Translations under genes and position numbers: made by a program
Part shown: positions 1-5,873 of the stretch, in pieces
Numbering within the stretch: position 1 is the stretch's first letter
Layout: each line of letters starts with the position of its first letter
Notes under the pieces: model-generated
What the model was told of the DNA's origin: nothing
The model's input: the letters and a program-made list of their open reading frames with translations, nothing else
The model's database searches: none
Origin: JAAYEA01 sp012689325
Lineage (GTDB): Bacteria > Chloroflexota > Anaerolineae > JAAYEA01
Direction of reading: 5' to 3'
DNA length: 9,147 nt
Assembly (NCBI GenBank): GCA_036841525.1
Contig: DAITVZ010000116.1
Coordinates: 1-9,147, forward strand

Positions 1-540
1 CGCAACCTGGGCAGCGGCATCCTCAAGGCCGACACCTTTATCAACCACCAAGTCGACACGCCCCTGATGATGGCGGCCGGGCGCGAGCTGGCGCGGCGCT
101 TTGCCAGCGCCCAGCCCACCAAGGTGCTCACCGCCGAGATCTCGGGGATCGCCCCGGCGCTGGCCACCGCCGCCGCGCTGGACGTGCCGGTGATCTTTGC
201 CCGCAAGCACAAGCCCATCACCATGCCCGCCGACTGCCTGGTGGAGACCGCCCCCTCGCACACCAAAGGCCATATGGTCGAGCTGATCGTGTCGCCGGAG
301 GTGCTGGGCCCGGAGGACCGCATCCTGATCATCGACGACTTTCTCGCCAGCGGCCAGACCCTGCACGCGCTGGTGCGCGTGGTCCACCGCGCCGGCGGCG
401 CCGTCGTCGGCATCGGGGCGGTGATCGAAAAGTCCTTCGAGGGCGGGCGCGAGCTGCTTGCCTCGCTGGGACTTCGCGTCGAGTCGCTTGCCGTCATCAA
501 GGCCATGGACGACGGCAAGATCGTGATCGCGGACGATTGA
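1..540 (+). CDS. xpt: Xanthine phosphoribosyltransferase, 3' part (5' end outside window)
   Basis: Open in frame from base 1 to TGA at 538-540, giving 179 residues. Compared with the Bacillus-type Xpt I remember (about 194 residues), roughly a dozen N-terminal residues are missing, so the true start lies upstream of the window. The ATG at 67 is internal, because the preceding residues (ILKADTFINHQ) already match the family. Xpt transfers the phosphoribosyl group from PRPP to xanthine, making XMP in the cytoplasm. Visible signatures are VIFARKHK (window residues 64-71), the PRPP-binding loop IIDDFLASGQ (110-119), and the late IEKSFEGGRELL and VESLAVI segments. The next gene, guaA, consumes XMP, which supports xanthine rather than adenine as substrate. 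A purine riboswitch often precedes xpt in Firmicutes, but the upstream region is not available here. The main alternative is a related purine phosphoribosyltransferase (Apt-like), which fits the motifs less well. Confidence 0.93.
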   Translation, partial: RNLGSGILKADTFINHQVDTPLMMAAGRELARRFASAQPTKVLTAEISGIAPALATAAALDVPVIFARKHKPITMPADCLVETAPSHTKGHMVELIVSPEVLGPEDRILIIDDFLASGQTLHALVRVVHRAGGAVVGIGAVIEKSFEGGRELLASLGLRVESLAVIKAMDDGKIVIADD

Positions 541-549
541 GGTCAGACC

Positions 550-2148
550 ATGACGGATAGGCCCAGCCCCGGCCACCCCACCGCAGAAGCGATTGCTGTT
601 CTGGACTTTGGCTCGCAATACGCGCAGCTCATCGTGCGCCGCGTCCGCGAGTGCAACGTCTATTGCCGCCTCTTCCCCTGGGATGTCCCCGCCGAGCGGC
701 TGGCCGCCTTCCACCCGCAAGGGATCATCCTCTCCGGTGGGCCGGCCAGCGTCTATGGCGAGGGCGCGCCGCAGCTCCAGCAGCACGTGCTGGACCTGGG
801 CAAGCCGATCCTGGGCATCTGCTATGGGATGCAGGCGCTGGCCCACCTCCTGGGCGGCCAGGTCTCCCGCGCGCCGCGCCGCGAATACGGCCAGGCCAGC
901 CTGGACACCATCGCCGCCGATAGCCCCCTCTTTGAGGGGCTGCCCGCTCCCCAATCCGTCTGGATGAGCCACGGTGACCAGGTGACCGCCCTTCCGCCCG
1001 GCTTTCGGGCCATCGCCGCCAGCGACAACTCGCCCATCGCGGCCATGGCCGATGCCCGCGGCCGCATCTATGGCCTGCAATTCCACCCCGAGGTGGCGCA
1101 CACCCCGCAGGGAACCAAGCTCCTCCGCAATTTCCTCTACCGCGTCTGCGGCTGCCACGGGCTGTGGACCGCCAGTTCGTTCATCACAGAGGCCATCGCC
1201 CAAATCCGCGAGCAGGTGGGTGAGAGCCGCGCGGTCTGCGGCCTCTCTGGTGGGGTGGACTCTTCCGTGGCGGCGGCGCTGGTGGAGCGCGCCATCGGCG
1301 ACCGGCTGACCTGCATCTTTGTGGACCACGGCTTCCTGCGCAAGGATGAAGCCAAAAACAACATGGCCGCCTTCCTGCAATACCTGGGCTCCGAGGTCAT
1401 TTACGTGGATGCCGAGGCCCGCTTCATGGGCGCGCTGGCGGGCGTCTCCGAGCCGGAGGAAAAGCGCCGCCGCATCGGCGAGACTTTTGTGCGCGTCTTT
1501 GAGCGGACGGCGGAGGAGGTCGGCCAGGCCGACTTTTTGGTGCAGGGGACGCTCTATCCCGACGTGATCGAGAGCGCCGGGACCGGCCGGTCGTCGGCGC
1601 GGATCAAGACCCATCATAACGTCGGCGGGCTGCCCGAGGACATGCGATTCAAGTTGGTGGAGCCGCTGCGCGACCTGTTCAAAGACGAGGTGCGGCGCGT
1701 GGGGATCGAGCTCGGCCTGCCGAAGCACATCGTCTATCGGCAGCCGTTCCCTGGCCCCGGCCTGGCCGTGCGCATCATGGGCGAGGTGACCCGCGACCGG
1801 CTGGACCGGCTCCGCGAGGCCGATGCCATCGTCACCAGCGAGATCGAGGCATGGAATGCCTCGGCCGCCGGGTTGGGCGGCGACGGCGCGGCAGGCATGC
1901 CGAGGCAATACTTTGCCGTGCTCCCCTCGGTCAAGAGCGTCGGCGTCATGGGTGACGAGCGCACCTATGCCGAGCTGGTGGGCATCCGCGCCGTGACCAC
2001 CGAGGACTTTATGACCGCCGACTGGGCCCGGCTGCCCTACGATCTCCTGGCGCGCATGGCCAGCCGGATCGTCAACGAGGTCTCCGGGGTTAATCGCGTG
2101 GTCTATGATATCACCAGCAAACCACCAGGAACCATCGAGTGGGAATAG
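550..2148 (+). CDS. guaA: GMP synthase (glutamine-hydrolysing)
   Basis: Full length at 532 residues, in the normal range for fused GuaA (about 510-535). It converts XMP to GMP using ATP and glutamine, releasing AMP and pyrophosphate. Residues about 14-200 form a class I glutamine amidotransferase with the triad Cys91 (in GICYGMQ), His179 and Glu181 (in FHPEV). The ATP-pyrophosphatase domain follows, with the PP-loop SGGVDSS at 233-239 and the downstream GTLYPDVIES and PGPGLAVRI segments. The C-terminal dimerisation domain ends in the hallmark SKPPGTIEWE. The start is ATG 550: GAGGT at 539-543 overlaps the xpt stop codon and sits 6 bases upstream, implying translational coupling with xpt. The first dozen residues are a non-conserved extension. 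No frameshift or lost catalytic residue is seen. The pairing with xpt gives a short salvage route from xanthine to GMP that bypasses IMP dehydrogenase. Confidence 0.98.
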   Translation: MTDRPSPGHPTAEAIAVLDFGSQYAQLIVRRVRECNVYCRLFPWDVPAERLAAFHPQGIILSGGPASVYGEGAPQLQQHVLDLGKPILGICYGMQALAHLLGGQVSRAPRREYGQASLDTIAADSPLFEGLPAPQSVWMSHGDQVTALPPGFRAIAASDNSPIAAMADARGRIYGLQFHPEVAHTPQGTKLLRNFLYRVCGCHGLWTASSFITEAIAQIREQVGESRAVCGLSGGVDSSVAAALVERAIGDRLTCIFVDHGFLRKDEAKNNMAAFLQYLGSEVIYVDAEARFMGALAGVSEPEEKRRRIGETFVRVFERTAEEVGQADFLVQGTLYPDVIESAGTGRSSARIKTHHNVGGLPEDMRFKLVEPLRDLFKDEVRRVGIELGLPKHIVYRQPFPGPGLAVRIMGEVTRDRLDRLREADAIVTSEIEAWNASAAGLGGDGAAGMPRQYFAVLPSVKSVGVMGDERTYAELVGIRAVTTEDFMTADWARLPYDLLARMASRIVNEVSGVNRVVYDITSKPPGTIEWE

Positions 2149-2151
2149 CGC

Positions 2152-2173
2152 GGGCTGGCGAGGCCGCCGGCCC
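2152..2173 (+). other. GC-rich hairpin between guaA and the following gene
   Basis: An 8-base-pair stem with one G-U pair (GGGCTGGC at 2152-2159 with GCCGGCCC at 2166-2173) closes a 6-base loop. It fills most of the 40-base gap after the guaA stop and ends just before the purine-rich ribosome-binding site AGGGGGA (2174-2180). No T-run follows, so it is not an ordinary intrinsic terminator. It might stabilise the upstream mRNA or adjust translation of the next gene. It could also be a chance fold in GC-rich DNA. Confidence 0.4.
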
Positions 2174-2188
2174 AGGGGGATGTGACCA

Positions 2189-4501
2189 ATGCCTGATAAC
2201 ACAACAGCAGTCGCGCAGTTCAGCGTGGCGGGGGGGCTCTGGCAAGAGACCGCCGAGCGCATGCGGGTGATCGAGCAACGAGGCAAGCTGCTCGCGCGCT
2301 CCCGCGACAACCTCTATATCATGATCGAGCCCGTCGGCTCCTTCACCGACCCCGACGCCGTCTGCCGGCTCATGGCCGACCGCATCGAAGAGACCTACTT
2401 CGGCAACCGGGGCAGCATCACCGCGCGACTTTGGGCAGCGCTCAAAGCCGCCAGCCGCGAGCTGTTCCAGGATAACGCCGACGCGCCCGCCAACGAGCGC
2501 GGCATCCTGGGCATCACCTGCGCCCTGGTGCGCGGTTCCGATGTCTATCTGATGCAAGCCGGCCCCACCCTGGCCTACATCGTCCACAAGGGCACGGTGG
2601 AGCGCTTTCCTTCCGTCTCCACCTGGCTCTACAAGAAACCCTCGGAGGCGATGGAGGCCAGCCAGACGACCTCGGTCCACGCCGATGCCATCGGCTGGCG
2701 CCGCGATGTGGAGCCCGATCTTTACTATGGGCATGTGGACAAGGGCGACCTGATCGTGCTGACCAACACCCAGTTGGTGCGCATCGCCACCGACGCCGAG
2801 ATCGTGGCCGCGCTAGCCGCCCCGGACGCCAACCAGCTTCGCAGCAACCTGGAGAAACTGGCAGGTCGGCACGACCTCTCGGCCATCGTCGTCCAGATGC
2901 TCAACGCCGAGGGGCCGCGCCCCAGCTCGGCCCCATCGCGCGGTCCCGCCCCGCGGACGCCCTCCGTTGCCCGAGCCCGCGACTCGCGGCTGGACCTGGT
3001 GGGGCCTGCCCCACAGGCCGAGGCCGCTCCTGTCGCGCCGGAGGCCGAGGACAAGCCCTGGACAGAGGAATCCGCTGAGCAGCCAGAAGACTGGGAGAGC
3101 GAGGAGGTCGAGGAAGTCGCCACCGGCAGGTATACGCCTGATTGGGAATCCGAGTCGGCCGGGGATGCTGGTGACAAGCCCTCCACCACGGAGGCGGCCT
3201 GGGACGGCCTGCGCCGGGGCGTGGGCGGGCTGCTGCATAACATGATGCCGGATGCCGCTCCCAGCGCGCGGCTCGCGCCCCAGCGCCTCTCCCGGCGCCG
3301 TGGCGGCGCTGCGCTCAAGATCGGGCTGGGCGTCGCCGCCGTCATCCTCGTGGTGGCCGCCGCCCTCCTGATCAATCGGCGCCTGAAGCAGCGCGCCTAC
3401 GAGGCCGAGCTTGCCGAGCTCGTCTCCCAGGCGCAGACGCAAATGACCGCCGCCAGCACCGGCGCCCCCGAGTCGCAGCGGGTCTTTTTGGGCCAGGCCA
3501 TGACCCTGGTGGAGCAGGTGCTCGCCCAGGAGCCGGCGCACGTGCAGGCCGGAGCCTTGCAGATCACCATCACGCAGCGCCTGGACACGGTCAACAAGGT
3601 GGTTCGCGTCCCCTACGTGGGCGTGCTCAAGGACTTTGGCCAGGACGTCCGTCCCAGCTCGCCTGACCGGCTGTTGGTGAAGGACAACGACCTCTACGCT
3701 CTGGACCGCGCCAGCACGCAAGTGAACCGCTACACCCTGCGCGCCAGCGGCGAAGAGCTGGATAGCGGCATTGCCCAATCCATGCTGGCCAGTGTCTCCG
3801 ACTCTGGCAGCCCCGTTCAGGTCATCGACATCGCCTGCGTCCAGGGCGCGCCTGCCGACAGCGCGGATGATCCGCGGCTCATGGTGTTGACGCGCGATGG
3901 CGCGGTCCTGGAAAGCACCGCGGCGGCCCCCAACCTCGTCTCCAAGCCCATCGAAAATGGCCGCGACCTGACCGCCGCCCTGGCCGCAGACACATACGGG
4001 CAGATGCCCGGCCTTTACCTCTACATCCTGGACCCCGGCGCCAACCTGATCCGCAAGTACCAGGTCACGGCGGACCGCTATGCCGACGCGCCCGCTGACT
4101 ATCCTGCGCCAGGGCAGACGCTGGACCTGAGCGGCGGCCTCGACATCGCCATCGATGGCAGCATCTATGTGCTGCTGCGGAACGGCACGATCCTCAAGCT
4201 GGTCCAGGGCGAGCTGGTCGACTTCAAGCTGGAGGGCTTGGACAAGCCGCTGGCCAATCCAGTCGCCCTGGCGGTCTCTCGCCCGGATGACATGGAAGCA
4301 GGCCACGTCTTTGTCGCCGACGCGGGCAACCAGCGCATCGTCCAGTTCGACAAGGCGGGGCGCTTTGTGCAGCAATGGGTCGCCGCCGCCGGACAGCCCC
4401 CGCTGGACGCCTTGCGCGACCTGGCCGTGGTGGAGAGCGGCTCCGCCAGGCGGCTGTACATGCTGAATGGGTCCCACCTCTACACCATGAGCCTGCCCTA
4501 G
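2189..4501 (+). CDS. Membrane protein: degenerate PP2C-like domain, one transmembrane helix, C-terminal NHL-type beta-propeller
   Basis: 770 residues, ATG start with AGGGGGA 8 bases upstream; not a gene I can name. Residues about 1-240 resemble a PPM/PP2C phosphatase fold: the core strand pair GILGITCALVRGSDVYLMQAGPTL (105-128) matches the usual TTL.AALV.GD.L...N.GDSRAY region, GDLIVLTNTQL (186-196) matches GDLLLL.SDGL, and GRHDLSAIVV (226-235) matches ...DN.T.VVV. Metal-binding acids are largely lost: no N-terminal DGMGG, GDSR reads GPTL, and SDGL reads TNTQ; only Asp229 seems kept. Catalysis is therefore doubtful. Residues about 240-370 are a Pro/Ala/Glu-rich, probably disordered linker. 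One transmembrane helix covers about 378-395, preceded by an Arg-rich stretch (RLSRRR), suggesting the N-terminal domain is cytoplasmic. Residues 399-465 look helical. Residues about 466-770 look like a propeller, best seen at VFVADAGNQRIVQFD (707-721), an NHL-repeat signature. It lies between guaA and tsaD with the spacing of an operon member. The layout suggests transmembrane sensing or scaffolding, but the function is unknown. Confidence 0.85.
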   Translation: MPDNTTAVAQFSVAGGLWQETAERMRVIEQRGKLLARSRDNLYIMIEPVGSFTDPDAVCRLMADRIEETYFGNRGSITARLWAALKAASRELFQDNADAPANERGILGITCALVRGSDVYLMQAGPTLAYIVHKGTVERFPSVSTWLYKKPSEAMEASQTTSVHADAIGWRRDVEPDLYYGHVDKGDLIVLTNTQLVRIATDAEIVAALAAPDANQLRSNLEKLAGRHDLSAIVVQMLNAEGPRPSSAPSRGPAPRTPSVARARDSRLDLVGPAPQAEAAPVAPEAEDKPWTEESAEQPEDWESEEVEEVATGRYTPDWESESAGDAGDKPSTTEAAWDGLRRGVGGLLHNMMPDAAPSARLAPQRLSRRRGGAALKIGLGVAAVILVVAAALLINRRLKQRAYEAELAELVSQAQTQMTAASTGAPESQRVFLGQAMTLVEQVLAQEPAHVQAGALQITITQRLDTVNKVVRVPYVGVLKDFGQDVRPSSPDRLLVKDNDLYALDRASTQVNRYTLRASGEELDSGIAQSMLASVSDSGSPVQVIDIACVQGAPADSADDPRLMVLTRDGAVLESTAAAPNLVSKPIENGRDLTAALAADTYGQMPGLYLYILDPGANLIRKYQVTADRYADAPADYPAPGQTLDLSGGLDIAIDGSIYVLLRNGTILKLVQGELVDFKLEGLDKPLANPVALAVSRPDDMEAGHVFVADAGNQRIVQFDKAGRFVQQWVAAAGQPPLDALRDLAVVESGSARRLYMLNGSHLYTMSLP

Positions 4502-4514
4502 GGAGCCGTCGCGC

Positions 4515-5633
4515 ATGACCCTTATCCTTGGCATCGAGACCTCTTGCGACGAGACCTCCGCGGCCATCGTAGCCGATGGGCGCCTGATCCACTCGCTGGT
4601 CACGGCCAGCCAGATCGACATCCACCGCGCCTTTGGCGGCGTCTTCCCGGAGGTCGCCTCTCGGCAGCACGTCATGGCCATCGTCCCGGTGATCGAGGAA
4701 GCGCTGGCCAAAGCGAGCGCCACGTGGTCCGACATCGACGCCATCGCCGTCACGCAGGGCCCTGGCCTGGTGGGCTCACTGCTCGTCGGGGTCAACACCG
4801 CCAAGGGGATCGCCGCCAGCGCGCGCAAGCCGTTGGTCGGCGTCAACCACCTGGAGGCGCACTTTTACGCAAACTGGCTGGTCGAACGGCCCGCCGCGGG
4901 AGGCGACGCGGAACCGCAGTTGCCCCCCGCGCCCCAATTCCCCATCCTCTGCCTGATCGTTTCCGGCGGCCACACGGCGCTGGTCCACGTCAGCGAGCAC
5001 GGCAATTACGAGCTGCTGGGGCAGACCATCGACGACGCTGCCGGCGAGGCCTTTGACAAAGTGGCCCGCCTGCTGGACCTGGGCTATCCCGGCGGGCCGA
5101 TGGTCGAGGCCGCCGCCAGCGCCGGCAACCCCGCCGCCTTTGACTTGCCCCGCGCCTGGATGAAAGAGACGCACGACTTTAGCTTTAGCGGGCTCAAGAC
5201 CGCCGTGTTGCGGCTGGTGCAAAAGCACGCCGGCGCTGACGCGCCGCAATCGCTGCGCAAAAGCCGCGAAGGCGCCCTGCCTCCGCGGGTGGTCCGCGAG
5301 CTCTCCATCCCCGACCTGGCGGCCAGCTTTCAGGAGGCCGTGGTGGACGTGCTGGTGGAAAAGACCCGCCTGGCCGCTGCCGCGCAGCCTGTGCGCGAGG
5401 TGTTGCTGGCTGGCGGCGTCGCCGCGAACAAGGCGCTGCGCCGCGCCATGTCGGAGCGTCTGGGCGTGCCCGTGCGCTATCCCCCGCTCAAGTTCTGCAC
5501 CGACAACGCCGCCATGGTGGCCTCTGCCGGCTATTTCCAGTACCTGCGCCACGATTGGGCCACCTGGGACATGGACGTCTTGCCGAACCTGGGGCTGATT
5601 CGCGCGCAACGCGCCGGGCCGCTCGAGATTTGA
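4515..5633 (+). CDS. tsaD: tRNA N6-adenosine threonylcarbamoyltransferase
   Basis: 372 residues, longer than the usual 335-350. TsaD moves the threonylcarbamoyl group from TC-AMP to A37 of ANN-decoding tRNAs, making t6A, together with TsaB and TsaE; TsaC makes the intermediate. None of those partners is in this window. The N-terminus ILGIETSCDETSAAIV and EVASRQH is diagnostic. Metal ligands are His112 and His116 (NHLEAH) and Asp330 (FCTDNAAM). Nucleotide-binding segments are SGGHT (150-154), DDAAGEAFDK, FSFSGLKTA and LAGGVAANKALR. The extra length sits in two segments: a Pro/Ala-rich loop at about 124-141 and a charged segment at about 240-266. Both look like surface insertions, and the frame is intact. 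ATG 4515 is chosen because GGGAG at 4501-4505 overlaps the previous stop codon and lies 9 bases upstream, again suggesting coupling with the upstream gene. The former name was Gcp/YgjD, once wrongly called O-sialoglycoprotein endopeptidase. Confidence 0.97.
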   Translation: MTLILGIETSCDETSAAIVADGRLIHSLVTASQIDIHRAFGGVFPEVASRQHVMAIVPVIEEALAKASATWSDIDAIAVTQGPGLVGSLLVGVNTAKGIAASARKPLVGVNHLEAHFYANWLVERPAAGGDAEPQLPPAPQFPILCLIVSGGHTALVHVSEHGNYELLGQTIDDAAGEAFDKVARLLDLGYPGGPMVEAAASAGNPAAFDLPRAWMKETHDFSFSGLKTAVLRLVQKHAGADAPQSLRKSREGALPPRVVRELSIPDLAASFQEAVVDVLVEKTRLAAAAQPVREVLLAGGVAANKALRRAMSERLGVPVRYPPLKFCTDNAAMVASAGYFQYLRHDWATWDMDVLPNLGLIRAQRAGPLEI

Positions 5634-5657
5634 CATTTCCGGCGTTGCGGGTAAAAT
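5630..5657 (+). promoter_or_regulatory. Sigma70-type promoter for hppA, overlapping the tsaD stop codon
   Basis: The -35 box TTGACA (5630-5635) is a perfect consensus and contains the tsaD TGA stop (5631-5633). After a 16-base spacer comes TAAAAT (5652-5657), one mismatch from the -10 consensus. Transcription would begin near 5664, leaving a leader of roughly 210 bases before the hppA start. This is the strongest promoter-like site I see in the window. It indicates that hppA is transcribed independently of the xpt-tsaD block. It is a sequence match only. Confidence 0.72.
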
Positions 5658-5797
5658 CCCCTGGGTTCGTTCGGGGCGCGCACGGCGCTTGTGCTGCACG
5701 CCACCTCACCCTTCCTCCTGCCAAGAGCGCAATGAGCAACGCGATGTTGGCGCTTGTCACGGGAGCTCTCCATATCTTCCTAAAGCCATGGCAACAG

Positions 5798-5821
5798 ACA
5801 AGGGACATCGGGATCCCTTGT
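5798..5821 (+). other. Leader hairpin 1 upstream of hppA
   Basis: A perfect inverted repeat with 8-base arms, ACAAGGGA (5798-5805) and TCCCTTGT (5814-5821), around an 8-base loop. No T-run follows, so it does not read as an intrinsic terminator, although it could also be an operator-like palindrome in DNA. It is followed after three bases by a second hairpin. Confidence 0.55.
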
Positions 5822-5824
5822 ACA

Positions 5825-5840
5825 TGCCCGAATCTGGGCA
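5825..5840 (+). other. Leader hairpin 2 upstream of hppA
   Basis: TGCCC (5825-5829) pairs with GGGCA (5836-5840) around a 6-base loop. It ends about 20 bases before the AGGAGG ribosome-binding site. It is short, so alone it would be weak evidence; its interest is in the tandem arrangement with the neighbouring hairpin. Confidence 0.4.
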
Positions 5841-5873
5841 ACAGCATATCTCAGCGCATAGGAGGAAAGAATC

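Larger units (their letters stand above)
5664..5873 (+). promoter_or_regulatory. Long 5' leader of hppA with candidate Shine-Dalgarno sequestration
   Basis: About 210 bases lie between the predicted transcription start and the hppA GTG, much more than a ribosome-binding site needs. The Shine-Dalgarno sequence AGGAGGAA (5860-5867) is perfectly complementary to TTCCTCCT at 5712-5719, and the pairing extends by one G-U (5720 with 5859). The same C/U-rich stretch could instead pair with CGGGAG at 5760-5765 (using 5715-5720, one G-U), so two mutually exclusive folds can be drawn. Two hairpins (5798-5821 and 5825-5840) lie inside the long-range loop. The first third of the leader is GC-rich with no clear single fold. 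I do not recognise any known riboswitch consensus. The leader as a regulatory region is inferred from this geometry. Confidence 0.45.

Noticed and set aside
67..540. Treating the ATG at 67 as the true start of xpt
   Set aside because: The frame is open to base 1 and the residues before Met23 match conserved Xpt sequence, so the gene is truncated by the window rather than short.
2111..2734. A 207-codon minus-strand frame over the guaA end and the next gene start
   Set aside because: It crosses the guaA stop and a good ribosome-binding site, and its composition is typical of an antisense shadow.
2925..3310. A frameshift or gene boundary in the low-complexity middle of the PP2C-like gene
   Set aside because: The frame stays open with Pro/Ala/Glu-rich linker composition leading into a clean membrane helix; a disordered linker explains it.
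2813..4846. A 677-codon open frame on the minus strand, opposite the PP2C-like gene and tsaD
   Set aside because: It is rich in Ala, Gly, His, Asp and Gln with no recognisable domain, runs across two convincing + strand genes, and is what GC-rich codon bias produces on the opposite strand.
5798..5840. Intrinsic terminator for the tsaD transcript in the tsaD-hppA gap
   Set aside because: The hairpins are not followed by a T-run, and they lie well inside the predicted hppA leader.
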